Below, one piece after another: positions 53,533 through 61,801 of a DNA stretch of 64,000 nucleotides. The first letter of the stretch is position 1. The number at the start of each line of letters is the position of its first letter. The position numbers and the translations under genes are program-made. Below the pieces are notes generated by a model that was given only the letters and a program-made list of their open reading frames with translations, did not search any database and was not told the DNA's origin. Where the stretch lies: positions 72,498 to 136,497 of the forward strand of contig CAWIWC010000015.1 in NCBI GenBank assembly GCA_963839745.1, given 5' to 3'. The stretch comes from JAIBJN01 sp963839745 (GTDB taxonomy: Bacteria > Actinomycetota > Thermoleophilia > Gaiellales > Gaiellaceae).

Positions 53533-54376
53533 CGGCAAGGCGTCGCGGTACGGCCTGCGGACGCTCGCCCTCGGCTACCTGCTGGTCCTCCTGGCGCTGC
53601 CCTTCTCGGCAATCGTCTATTACACCTTCCAGGACGGCGTCGAGCCTGTGCTCGAGGCGCTCACCGACGAGTCGTTCATCGCCGCCCTCAAGCTGACACT
53701 CGTCGCCGTCCTCATCGCCGTGCCGGCCAACACCGTCTTCGGCGTGGCTTGCGCGATGGCGCTCGTCCGCCGACCTCCGAAGCACGGGACCTGGCTGATC
53801 AACACGATGATCGGACTGCCGCTCGCCCTCTCGCCGGTCGTCGTCGGCCTGGCGCTGATCCTGGTGTACGGCCAGGACGGCTGGTTCGGCGGCTGGCTCA
53901 CCGAGAACGGGATCGAGATCATCTTCTCCACGCCCGGGATCGTGCTGGCCACGATCTTCGTGACGCTGCCCTTCGTGGTGCGCGAGGTGATCCCGGTCCT
54001 CCGCGAGGTCGGCACCGACCAGGACGAGGCCGCCTGGACGCTGGGCGCCTCCCGCTTCCAGACGTTCTGGCGCGTGACGCTCCCGGCGATCCGCTGGGGC
54101 GTCGCCTACGGCGTCGTCCTGACGACGGCGCGCGCCCTCGGCGAGTACGGAGCCGTCGCCGTCGTCTCCGGCCGCATCGCCGGCAAGACGGAGACGCTGA
54201 CGCTCCACGTCGACGAGGAGTACCTGCGCTTCAACGAGGTGGCCGCGTACACGACCTCCCTCGTGCTCGCCGCCCTCGCCGTGCTCACGCTCGTCCTCAT
54301 GAACATCTTCAAGCCCAAGGAATACAAGGAGGTCGCGGATGTCGATCGCCGTCCGCCAGGTCACGAAGCGGTTTGA
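53525..54376 (+). CDS. cysW: Sulfate ABC transporter permease CysW
   Basis: Second, distinct permease of the sulfate importer; 283 residues, six helices, EAA loop DEAAWTLGASRFQTFWRVTLP. The presence of separate CysT and CysW subunits marks a sulfate rather than molybdate system. ATG at 53525 has GGAGG four bases upstream and overlaps the cysT stop by eight bases. The last dozen codons overlap cysA. Confidence 0.92.
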   Translation: MRSGKASRYGLRTLALGYLLVLLALPFSAIVYYTFQDGVEPVLEALTDESFIAALKLTLVAVLIAVPANTVFGVACAMALVRRPPKHGTWLINTMIGLPLALSPVVVGLALILVYGQDGWFGGWLTENGIEIIFSTPGIVLATIFVTLPFVVREVIPVLREVGTDQDEAAWTLGASRFQTFWRVTLPAIRWGVAYGVVLTTARALGEYGAVAVVSGRIAGKTETLTLHVDEEYLRFNEVAAYTTSLVLAALAVLTLVLMNIFKPKEYKEVADVDRRPPGHEAV

Positions 54377-55307
54377 CAACGGCTTCGTGGCCGTCGACAA
54401 CGTCTCGCTCGCCATCGCCGGCGGTTCGCTGACGGCCCTGCTCGGGCCCAGCGGCAGCGGCAAGTCCACCCTGCTCCGGATCATCGCCGGGCTCGAGACG
54501 CCCGACGCCGGGGACGTCTCGATCCTCGGCCAGGACGTCACCGGCGTCCCGCCTCAGAAGCGCGGCGTCGGCTTCGTCTTCCAGCACTACGCGGCCTTCA
54601 AGCACATGACCGTGCGCGACAACGTCGCTTTTGGGCTGACGATCAGGAAGCGGCCGAAGGCCGAGATCCGCTCGCGTGTCGACGAGCTCCTCGCGCTCGT
54701 TCAGCTGGACGGTTTCGCCGACCGCTACCCGGCCCAGCTCTCCGGCGGCCAGCGCCAGCGCATGGCGCTCGCCCGCGCGCTCGCGGCCGAGCCCAAGGTG
54801 CTCCTTCTCGACGAGCCGTTCGGCGCGCTCGACGCCCGAGTGCGCAAGGAGCTGCGCACGTGGCTGCGCCGACTTCACGACGAGGTTCACGTTACGACCG
54901 TGCTCGTCACGCACGACCAGGAGGAGGCGATGGACGTCGCCGACCGCGTCACCGTCATGAACGACGGGCGCGTGGAGCAGAGCGGCAAGCCGCGCGACCT
55001 CTACGAGCACCCGGCGAACGAGTTCGTCATGGGCTTCGTCGGGCCGGTCAACCGGTTGGGCGAGGCCTGGATCCGCCCACACGACCTCGAGCTCCGGCTC
55101 GAGCCGAACGGCACGACGAGCGAGGCGATGGTCGAGCGCATCGTGCACCTCGGCTTCGAGGTCCGGGTCGAGCTCGTGCTCGACGACGGTCGCCACGTCT
55201 CCGCCCAGGTGACCCGCGGCGAGGTCGAGGAGCTCGAGCTCCTCGAGGGTCAGATCATCTACGTGCGGCCGAGCAGGACAACCGTCTTCGAACGCGTCCC
55301 GAGGTGA
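54339..55307 (+). CDS. cysA: Sulfate ABC transporter ATP-binding protein CysA
   Basis: 322-residue ATPase. Walker A GPSGSGKSTLL, Q-loop VFQHYAAFKHMTV (the YALFRHMTV signature of CysA), signature LSGGQRQRMALARAL, Walker B LLLDEPFGALD, switch His in VLVTHDQEEA. The C-terminal regulatory TOBE-like domain (240-322) is shorter than in proteobacteria. AAGGAGG lies six bases before ATG 54339, inside cysW (38-base overlap). Confidence 0.94.
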   Translation: MSIAVRQVTKRFDNGFVAVDNVSLAIAGGSLTALLGPSGSGKSTLLRIIAGLETPDAGDVSILGQDVTGVPPQKRGVGFVFQHYAAFKHMTVRDNVAFGLTIRKRPKAEIRSRVDELLALVQLDGFADRYPAQLSGGQRQRMALARALAAEPKVLLLDEPFGALDARVRKELRTWLRRLHDEVHVTTVLVTHDQEEAMDVADRVTVMNDGRVEQSGKPRDLYEHPANEFVMGFVGPVNRLGEAWIRPHDLELRLEPNGTTSEAMVERIVHLGFEVRVELVLDDGRHVSAQVTRGEVEELELLEGQIIYVRPSRTTVFERVPR

Positions 55308-55458
55308 CGCCTCGTCGCCGGGGTGCGATGGTCGTTCCGAGGCAAGGACGCAGGGAGTGCTCGTAGCCGGAGGCTACGGGTGCGACTGAGGACGCCGTCC
55401 TCGGGGCGAGCAGCGCGGCCCGGCGGCACAGGGCTTCAGCTCGGGACGTGTTCTCTTA
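55308..55458. other. Intergenic region after cysA with a small hairpin
   Basis: 151 bases between the convergent ends of cysA and the rrf2 gene. It contains a seven-base inverted repeat CGTAGCC/GGCTACG (55362-55378, loop 3) but no T-run. No ORF of interest. It may end the operon. Confidence 0.4.
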
Positions 55459-55914
55459 CTAGTGGGACTGCCATGCCTCAGGTTCTGCCGTGATCGCCTC
55501 GATCTCCGGCGACAGCTTTCCCGAGGCCACGTCCGCGAGGGTCAGCTCCTCGAGGACTGCGCGCAGGTTCGCGCGCATCGCGATCCACACGTCCTGAAGC
55601 TTGGCGGCTGGGCCCGAGTACTCGATCGTCTCCGGGCGAGCGCCCCTGACGTTGGCGAGCGGCCCCTCGACCGCGCGGATGACGTCCGCGAGCTTGATCT
55701 CCGCCGGCGGCCGCGCGAGCCAGTAGCCGCCTTCCGCCCCGCGCTGGCTCTGGACGAGCCCAGCGTGGCGCAGCTCGAGCAGGATGTTCTCGAGGAACTT
55801 GAGCGGGATGTCCTGCGCCTGCGAGATGCGCTCGCCCTTGGTCGGGCCCTCGCCGGCGGCGGCCAGCTCGAGGGAGGCGCGGAGCGCATAGTCGACCTTC
55901 GCGGAAACGCGCAT
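55459..55914 (-). CDS. Rrf2 family regulator, CymR-like (no Fe-S cysteines)
   Basis: 151-residue winged-helix regulator. The N-terminus (RVSAKVDYALRASLELA, then DIPLKFLENILLELRHAGLV, QSQRGAEGGYWLARPP) is typical Rrf2. There is no cysteine in the protein, so it cannot bind the Fe-S cluster of IscR or NsrR. That fits CymR-type regulators, which in Firmicutes control cysteine and sulfur genes with CysK. Its position right after a sulfate uptake operon supports a sulfur role here; the target is inferred. It is divergent from the helicase gene. Confidence 0.85.
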   Translation of the reverse strand: MRVSAKVDYALRASLELAAAGEGPTKGERISQAQDIPLKFLENILLELRHAGLVQSQRGAEGGYWLARPPAEIKLADVIRAVEGPLANVRGARPETIEYSGPAAKLQDVWIAMRANLRAVLEELTLADVASGKLSPEIEAITAEPEAWQSH

Positions 55915-56099
55915 GGGCCCATTCTCGCCGTCCCGCAGGTCGGACGAGCGAGGGAGGAATGACGGGGCCGGCCGACCTTCCTGCTACTGTCCTTGCAGTC
56001 AGGTCGGCAATCGGTCGACCGTGAGATGAGCTTTCTTCGTTCCTCCTTCGGGTGTTTCGGGGCCAGGCGAGTCTCGAACACATAAGGAGTAGAACGCCA

Positions 56100-57269
56100 A
56101 TGTCACAGTCTTTCCGCGCGCTCGGGGTCTCGGATCCTGTCAGCGACGCGTTGGCCGCTCGTTCGATCGAACGGCCTTTCATGATCCAATCCCTCGTCCT
56201 CCCGGACGCGCTCGCCGGCCTCGACGTGCTCGCAAAGTCGCCGACGGGCTCCGGCAAGACGCTCGCCTTCGCAGTCCCGATCGTCGAGCGAACCACGCCC
56301 AAGGACCAGCGACCGAGCGCCCTCATTCTCGTTCCCACGCGGGAGCTCGCGGTGCAGGTGTCCGACGAGTTCCGTTCGCTTGTGGGAGCAAAGGGCCTCA
56401 AGGTCGCGTCGGTCTATGGAGGCGTGCCGCTCCGCAGCCAGGCGACGGAGGCACGCACGGCGCACGTCATCGTCGCGACGCCGGGCCGTCTCGAGGATCT
56501 CGCACAGCGGAGGCTCCTCGACCTGTCGCAGATCAAGATCCTCGTCCTCGACGAGGCCGACCGGATGCTCGACATGGGCTTCCGTCCGCAGGTCGACCGC
56601 ATCGTGCGCCGCGTTCCGAGCAACCGACAGACGATGTTCTTCTCGGCGACGCTCGACGGCGAGGTCGGTGAGCTCGCGCGCACCTACACGAGCAGCCCCG
56701 CCCGCTTCGAGGCGCAGGCGCCGGCCGATCGCGCCGAGGGCGAGATCGAGCACCGCTTCGTCTCGGTCAGCCAGAGCAACAAGGTCGAGACGCTCGTCGA
56801 CCACCTGCGGATCCAGGACGGCCTTACGCTCGTCTTCGTCCGCACAAAGCGCGGAGCCGACCGGCTCGTGCGCAAGCTTCGCGGCCACGAGGTCAGGGCA
56901 GAGGCGATGCACGGCGACATGTCGCAATCGGCCCGCGAGCGGGCTCTGCGCCGCTTCGAGAACGGGAACGTGTCCGTGCTGGTCGCGACCGACGTCGCCG
57001 CGCGAGGGCTCGACATCGACGACATCGAGCACGTCATCAACTTCGACCCGCCCGAGGAAGACAAGGGCTACCTCCACCGCACGGGACGCACCGGCCGCGC
57101 CGGCAAGAGCGGGATCGCGGTCACATTCGTCCTTCCCGAGCAGCAGGCCGACGCCAGCCGCGTCGCCGGGAGGCTCGGTCACAGAGAGCAGTTTGAGAGC
57201 GCCGGCATGACGTCGGCACGACCGAAGCTCGTCTACACGAGCCGCCGCGGTCGCCGCTCGAAGTGGTAG
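56100..57269 (+). CDS. DEAD-box RNA helicase
   Basis: 389 residues. Motifs in order: Q-like region (FRALGVSDPVSDAL ... RPFMIQ), I SPTGSGKT, Ia VPTREL, II DEADRMLDMGF, III FFSAT, V TDVAARGLDIDD, VI HRTGRTGRAG. The short basic C-terminus (YTSRRGRRSKW) resembles RhlE/CshA-type helicases without large extensions. ATG at 56100 with AAGGAG ten bases upstream. The 185-base gap to rrf2 could hold a cold-shock type leader, but no specific motif was seen. Confidence 0.94.
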   Translation: MSQSFRALGVSDPVSDALAARSIERPFMIQSLVLPDALAGLDVLAKSPTGSGKTLAFAVPIVERTTPKDQRPSALILVPTRELAVQVSDEFRSLVGAKGLKVASVYGGVPLRSQATEARTAHVIVATPGRLEDLAQRRLLDLSQIKILVLDEADRMLDMGFRPQVDRIVRRVPSNRQTMFFSATLDGEVGELARTYTSSPARFEAQAPADRAEGEIEHRFVSVSQSNKVETLVDHLRIQDGLTLVFVRTKRGADRLVRKLRGHEVRAEAMHGDMSQSARERALRRFENGNVSVLVATDVAARGLDIDDIEHVINFDPPEEDKGYLHRTGRTGRAGKSGIAVTFVLPEQQADASRVAGRLGHREQFESAGMTSARPKLVYTSRRGRRSKW

Positions 57270-57928
57270 AGCTGGATTCGTCGACAACCCTGGAGAGACC
57301 CCGGCTACGCGGGGTCTTTCACCTTTGGGCCTTCGTCGTCTTCGCCGCCCTGGGGGCGATCCTCGTCGCGACCGCGCCCGGTGGGCGCGAGCGCGTCTGG
57401 CCGGCGCGGTGTTCGGCGCCGCACTCGTGCTCACGTTTGGGGTCAGCGCCCTGTACCACCGCGTGACGTGGCGTCCCGCCGCACGCAGGATGATGCGCCG
57501 CCTCGACCACGCCGCCATCTATCTCCTGATCGCGGGGACCTACACGCCCTATGGCCTGCTCGTCCTCTCGGGCGCCTGGCAGTTCTCGGTGCTCGGGGTC
57601 GTCTGGATCGGCGCGGCCCTGGCCATCATGCAACGCCTTGTCTGGATCGACGCGCCGAAGTGGGTCGCCGCCCTCGCGGGCATCAGCCTCGGTTGGGTCG
57701 GGGTCGTGGTCTTTCCGCAGATCCTGGCCGGAACCGGGTCAGCCGGAACGGCGCTCGTCGTCGCCGGCGGTGCTCCTGTACACGCTCGGGGCGGTCGTCT
57801 ACGTCGTGCAGCGGCCCGACCCCATGCCGGCCGTCTTCGGCTACCACGAGGTCTTCCATCTGATGACGATCGCCGCGGCCGCGTGCCACTTCGCCGCGAT
57901 CGCGTTCTTCGTGCTTCCTCGCGGCTAG
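57263..57928 (+). pseudogene. Hemolysin III / TrhA-type membrane protein, two frameshifts
   Basis: A PAQR-like seven-helix family spread over three frames. Frame one, from GTG at 57263, gives RPRLRGVFHLWAFVVFAALG. Frame two, from about 57400, gives GAVFGAALVLTFGVSALYHRVTW ... RRLDHAAIYLLIAGTYTP. Frame three, from about 57768, gives VLLYTLGAVVYVVQRPDP, FGYHEVFHLMTIAAAACHF and a stop at 57928. The conserved SALYHR, DHAAI and HEVFH metal-binding histidines are all intact, so the breaks look like single-base errors near 57395-57405 and 57765-57775. It overlaps the helicase stop by seven bases. Confidence 0.8.
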
Positions 57929-58833
57929 TGCGTTTCGGGCCGCGGGATCGCGCGGACGCCGACCGGTAGCGCGGCCTCGGAGGCTCGCAGAAGCCCGATC
58001 GTCGTCGCGGCGACCGCGGCGGCTCCGATCAGCGCCAGGGAGGGCGAGACGGCGAGCAGCTGCCCACCGAGTGTCGGGGCGAGCGCGAGGCCGACCCACC
58101 AGGAGAGCCCGGCCGCCGCCATGTACCGCCCTCGGAGGGCGAGCGGGGCCAGGTCGGCGACCAGCGGCATGAACGAGGTCGCATGGAGGCACTCGCCGAG
58201 GGCGAAGACGACCGCCGCGGCGACCAGGCATGCGACGGCAAGCTCGTGGCTCACCGCCTGTGCGAGCACGACCAGGAGGCAGGCGACGATCCACACGCCG
58301 GCCGCGAGCGAGAGGGCGCCGACGCGGCTCCTCCCCTCGGCCGCCTTGACGATCGGGATCTGCAGGAGCACGACCGTTGCGGCGTTGGCCAGGATGAGCA
58401 GGCCGATCAGACTCGACCCGATTCCGATGGCGCGGGCGTACGGCGGAACGACCCACGAGAGCACGCCCCACCCCACCGCGATCATCGCGACGTTGATCAA
58501 CGCGAAGCGCACGAGCGCGCGGTCGCGCAAGACCTGCCGGTAGCCGCCGGCGACGGGCTCGGGGCGCACCTCGTCTCGAACCGCCGCGACGAGGATCGCC
58601 AGGTAGATGAGGTAGGTCACCGCGTTGGCCAGGAAGAGCACGATGAAGCCGTTGAGGCCGAAGCCGGCGACGACGCCACCGATCGCCGCGCCGAGGCCCA
58701 GCCCGACGTTGACCGCCACCCGAGAGACGCCGCCCGCGCGCTGGAGTAGGGCCCGCGGGGCCAGCGCAGCCAGCAGCGCCGACTGGCTCGGGTTCAGCCC
58801 TCCGTTGCCGGCCCCGGCCAGAGCCGCAGCCAC
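57925..58833 (-). pseudogene. N-terminally truncated MFS transporter
   Basis: 302 residues with about eight or nine helices; the first recognisable part, LAGAGNGGLNPSQSALL, corresponds to helix 4 of a 12-helix MFS protein. Roughly the first 90-100 residues are missing. The frame stays open upstream to a stop near 58938, and part of that stretch (SGGWSIRPALAF) may still be native sequence, but it soon runs into a tRNA 3' fragment. Truncation by recombination at that site is likely. It ends overlapping the hemolysin III stop by four bases, convergent. Confidence 0.75.
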
Positions 58834-58904
58834 GAAGGCCAGCGCCGGCCTGATGGACCATCCCCCGGACGGGTCGGGTCGGCGGCAAAGGAGCCAGACA
58901 CCGA

Positions 58905-58935
58905 TGCGGGCGAGAGGACTCGAACCTCCAAGGGG
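58905..58935 (-). other. Orphan tRNA 3' half (T arm and acceptor), possible attachment site
   Basis: On the minus strand a T arm GGAGG-TTCGAGT-CCTCT is followed by CGCCCGC and A, that is T-stem, T-loop, 3' acceptor strand and discriminator of a tRNA whose 5' end should be GCGGGCG. No such 5' half lies within 100 bases upstream. Orphan 3' ends of tRNAs mark the far end (attR) of elements that integrate in tRNA genes. The fragment points toward the truncated MFS gene, which places the element to its right. The surrounding 58834-59144 holds no gene. Confidence 0.55.
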
Positions 58936-59053
58936 TTCTCAGGGGGGAAGGCGGGTGAGGGGCCGAGGTGGCGCGAAGTGGCTTGGCTCCTAGGGTTGCG
59001 AGCACTCGGGGTACCCCGAACGCCGCTTGGCTCCGTGAGCGGTTCTCGGACGT

Positions 59054-59072
59054 TTGGGCACGGATTGGGCAC
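59054..59072. repeat. Phased direct repeats near the tRNA fragment
   Basis: TTGGGCAC occurs at 59054-59061 and again at 59065-59072, 11 bases apart (one helical turn), about 120 bases from the tRNA 3' fragment. Phased short direct repeats beside an attachment core are typical of integrase arm-type sites; that reading is inference, and no integrase gene lies in the window. Confidence 0.4.
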
Positions 59073-59144
59073 CGGGACGCGGGCCGCAAGGTGACCTTAG
59101 GACTACCCTGCCCGCGCCCCGGGCCATCCGAGGCCCTCGTGCGC

Positions 59145-60029
59145 TTAGGTCGGGCGGATGTACAGCAACATGATGCCCATGACGTCGTAGGCTGCCTCGG
59201 CTGACTGGTACTCGGAATGCAACCTCACCGTTTCACCCGTCCGCACGATCGCGATGGGGTCGCCGGTGCAGGTGGACATGGACATCACGCGGTGGCTGTC
59301 CATCGGGTCCAGGCTGGCGTTCGACCGGCAGATGGAAGCGCCGCCTTGGCTTTCGTTGGTCGCCTCTACGGCGACCCCGTGCCCGTGGACGTGGCCTACG
59401 GCCGACACGACGGCGCCTGGGACGTTCACCGTCCAATCGCGGTGGGTGTCCGAGAAGCCAGCGGGAATCGCGTATTCGGAGTCCCCGCAGGAGTCAATGT
59501 CCAGCCAGACGGGCCGCACGTGGCGCACCGATTCCCATGTGGCTCTGTACGTGTAGGTGACCTGGACGTACACCGTCCGCTCGACGGGCGCGTGGTTCAT
59601 CACCTCGACCAACGAGTTCCAGGAGTCGTACCACCGCACCCGGTACCCGTAGCCCGCCGGGAACACGATCGGCGTGCGCTCATCGCCCGACGCGAAAAAC
59701 CGCTCCCCCGCCAGCCCCAGCCAGGTACCCCCGCAGGTCGCGTCCGCCCGAAGCTGGTTGGTCAACACGAAGTGGTGCAGCATTGGCCCCGTTGACATCG
59801 AGGCCGTGGTGCCGTCCGCGTACACCAGGGCGGGCCGGAACGACGTGATGAAACACCCCAAACAGGGCCGCGGCACCCCGAGACGCACTCTGCTGACCCT
59901 CGCTGGATTCTCCATCGACCCCGCAGGGATGGTGTACGGCCCGTAGCGCACCGTCTTCGTAGCGCCGGTCGCCGGCGACGCCAGGGTGAACATAGCGATA
60001 GCCGCCAAGATCAGAATTCTCAACCGCAT
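59145..60029 (-). CDS. Secreted protein resembling copper type II monooxygenase / Nod19-like fold
   Basis: 294 residues with a clear signal peptide (1-22: RLRILILAAIAMFTLASPATG). Mature part has Cys pairs (RPCLGCF, ADATCGG, DSCGDS, ASICRS, STCTGD) and metal-type residues: LHHFVL near 85, GHVHGHG near 215 and a Met-bearing YDVMGIMLLYI at the end. Paired His clusters plus a late Met on a beta-sandwich resemble the peptidylglycine monooxygenase / Nod19 group, though I cannot confirm it. Codon use appears less GC-extreme than the core genes. It lies between the two orphan tRNA halves. Confidence 0.5.
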   Translation of the reverse strand: MRLRILILAAIAMFTLASPATGATKTVRYGPYTIPAGSMENPARVSRVRLGVPRPCLGCFITSFRPALVYADGTTASMSTGPMLHHFVLTNQLRADATCGGTWLGLAGERFFASGDERTPIVFPAGYGYRVRWYDSWNSLVEVMNHAPVERTVYVQVTYTYRATWESVRHVRPVWLDIDSCGDSEYAIPAGFSDTHRDWTVNVPGAVVSAVGHVHGHGVAVEATNESQGGASICRSNASLDPMDSHRVMSMSTCTGDPIAIVRTGETVRLHSEYQSAEAAYDVMGIMLLYIRPT

Positions 60030-60122
60030 TCCCTTCTCCCTTTCCGTCCGCTGTGACCAGGTGCGGCCGGGCTCGAGCGGCCTAGGGGGAGGGACTGATC
60101 GCCCTCCCCCAAACCGGGCGCG

Positions 60123-60245
60123 CTAGCGCCGCCGGTCGACGGCGGCTTTGAGCTGCCCCTTGTTCATCTTCGAGCGGCCCTTGACTCCGAGACGCTTGGC
60201 CTCGCGGTAGAGCTGTTCCTTCGTACGCTCCTGTCCTTGCGCCAT
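60123..60245 (-). CDS. 40-residue SAP/Rho-N-like small basic protein
   Basis: ATG at 60245 with AAAGGGG six bases upstream gives MAQGQERTKEQLYREAKRLG, then VKGRSKMNKGQLKAAVDRRR and a TAG at 60123. The pattern (TKEQLYREAKRLGVKGRSKM.K.QL) is that of SAP- or Rho N-terminal-like two-helix nucleic-acid-binding motifs that occur as free-standing small proteins in actinobacteria. It lies just beyond the secreted protein, on the same strand. Confidence 0.65.
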   Translation of the reverse strand: MAQGQERTKEQLYREAKRLGVKGRSKMNKGQLKAAVDRRR

Positions 60246-60563
60246 GAGTGACCCCTTTCTCGACGCTCGTTGTGCGTTGCCTTACCTCATCGGAGCATGC
60301 GCAAAACACCATCCCATGGTCGTGGGTTCGAGTCCCGTCATCCACTAGAGCCCCGCTCAGGCAAGGCTTCTGTTTTTCAGCCGCGATCGCCCGCTCGGTA
60401 GCGGACCGAGCGACGCTCCACCTAGGTCAGAGGTCGTCGCCCTCGATCACGAAGTCTGGCGTCTCCCGCAGGACCAAGGGCCCGGGACCCTGACCTGCGC
60501 CCCGGCGCGGCTCACGCTACGTCGCTGACCGGTGCGTGTCTAGATGGCCGTTCGGGACACTCC
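60246..60563. other. Gene-poor stretch with a tRNA remnant
   Basis: 318 bases without a convincing gene. It contains the orphan tRNA 3' half described separately. On the minus strand a short open end reads REPRRGAGQGPGPLVLRETP then DFVIEGDDL and stops near 60430; it could be the tail of a lost protein but cannot be assigned. Confidence 0.4.
60316..60346 (+). other. Second orphan tRNA 3' half
   Basis: On the plus strand a variable-loop-like ATGGTC is followed by a T arm GTGGG-TTCGAGT-CCCGT, then CATCCAC and T, the 3' side of a tRNA that would begin GTGGATG. No matching 5' half is found in the 75-90 bases upstream. Its sequence differs from the fragment at 58905-58935, so it derives from another tRNA, and it points right, away from the first fragment. 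Confidence 0.5.
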
Positions 60564-60948
60564 CTACGGCTCGCAGAAGAGAACGGTCTCGCCCTCGAGG
60601 CATTCGTCGGTTCCGTCGCCGCCGTCCAGGAGGTCGGTGCCGCCGCCCCCGAAAAGGTGATCGTCACCCCGCTCGCCCTTCGATGTGGTCGTTGCCCGGG
60701 CCGCCGAAGATCTCGTTCGAGGCGGCGTCGCCGATCAAGGTATCGGCAAACCTCGCGCCGGCGAGGTCATCCCATGGGCCGACGAAGAGATCGTTGCCGA
60801 AGGCACCGCCGAGTGTCCGTCCGAGGGAAAGGTCGACGGAGACGGGCCAAGCCAGGCGGCGTGCCCAGATGGCTCTTAGGCCTACAGCGCGCGCGAACCG
60901 CTTATCGAGCGGAATCCGCATGGCTGCTCGCCTTCTGCGGTTCCGCAC
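60564..60948 (-). pseudogene. RTX-like calcium-binding repeat protein remnant, frameshifted
   Basis: The first frame holds GNDLFVGPWDDLAGARFADTLIG, then ASNEIFGGPGNDHIEG, hemolysin-type GGxGxDxLxG repeats. After a GGG run near 60672 the sense passes to the next frame: GDDHLFGGGGTDLLDGGDGTDECLEG, then ETVLFCEP and a stop at 60564. Removing one G joins them into about 125 residues. The start region is Arg-rich and uncertain and no signal peptide is seen. It resembles the fragment beside tRNA-Ala. Confidence 0.5.
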
Positions 60949-61053
60949 ACTTTCGCGCCAGAAGGATGCGCGTGCCGTCGACTCGCCGCGGTGAGGGTGC
61001 GCAAGGCCCGTGCGCCGGGCTATGCGGCATTCGAGGCTGCTCCGAGACGCTCT

Positions 61054-61801
61054 CTAAAGGAGTGCGACCGCAGCCGCAACCACGGCGAGAGCCGCCGCCT
61101 CGGTGGGGCGTGCCGCGCGATCCTCGGGGTTCGGGCCGCGTCGCCGCTCGCTCGCTCCAATCATCGCCACCGCTCCCATCACGGCGATGCTGTGTGTCGC
61201 GCCCATCGCGACCATGGGAAACGCCACACGTGATGAGGCACAACCGCCCGGTTCTGGTTCCGGCCAGCACATAATCGGTATCGGCGCGCAGCCCACGTAT
61301 TGCGGAGCCCGGCCGGGCCGCACCGCCCGAGGACACGTCGTCGCACGGGGCTCACGTGCCAGACCGCGGCAGCGGCGAGCGAGACCGCGGCCGCTCGAGT
61401 GCCGAGGCCGATCGTCGACGCCGCCGCTGCGACGACCGCTCCAAGCCCGGTCCAGACGAGGAGGAAGCCCAGAACGTGCAGGGCGACCGTTCTTCCACGC
61501 CGCCTGGCGAGGCTTCGATGTGCGAGCCAGCGTGCATCGCGCATCGCGAGCGGCATCATCATCGCCGCGACCATCAGGAGCCACCACGCCGAGCCACGTC
61601 GCCCACTCGGACCAATCGCTCGACGGAGCCTTCGTGATGCGTATGCCCGCTCGAGGTATCCGGCGAGCCGATCGTCTCGGCGAGGAAGATCGTCCACGCG
61701 CCGACTGCGACCGCGAGCAGCCACCAGTCCGGTTGCTCCCAGCGGTAGACCGTCGACCGACGGAGCGGGGAGGAGCGGCCGCGTCGCAGCAACCACGTCA
61801 G
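61054..61801 (-). pseudogene. DUF2182 predicted metal-binding membrane protein, several frameshifts
   Basis: Pieces in three frames assemble to a DUF2182 protein. First TWLLRRGRSSPLRRSTVYRW and EQPDWWLLAVAVGAWTIFLAE; then from about 61620 WWLLMVAAMMMPLAMRDARWL with HVLGFLLVWTGLG and AAAVWHVSPVRRRVLGRCG; then RLCLITCGVSHG; last FPMVAMGATHSIAVMGAVAMIG and a stop at 61054. At least three single-base shifts. The family is thought to bind metal through its Cys/His/Met-rich helices. It directly follows the tyrosinase gene, with a CTGA overlap that offers another CTG start. The pairing suggests copper supply, which is inference. Confidence 0.6.

Noticed and set aside
57296..57320. AGACCCC...GGGGTCT hairpin with T-run, looking like a terminator after the DEAD-box helicase
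   Set aside because: It encodes the conserved RPRLRGV start of hemolysin III, whose reading frame begins at 57263, so the symmetry is best explained as coding sequence.
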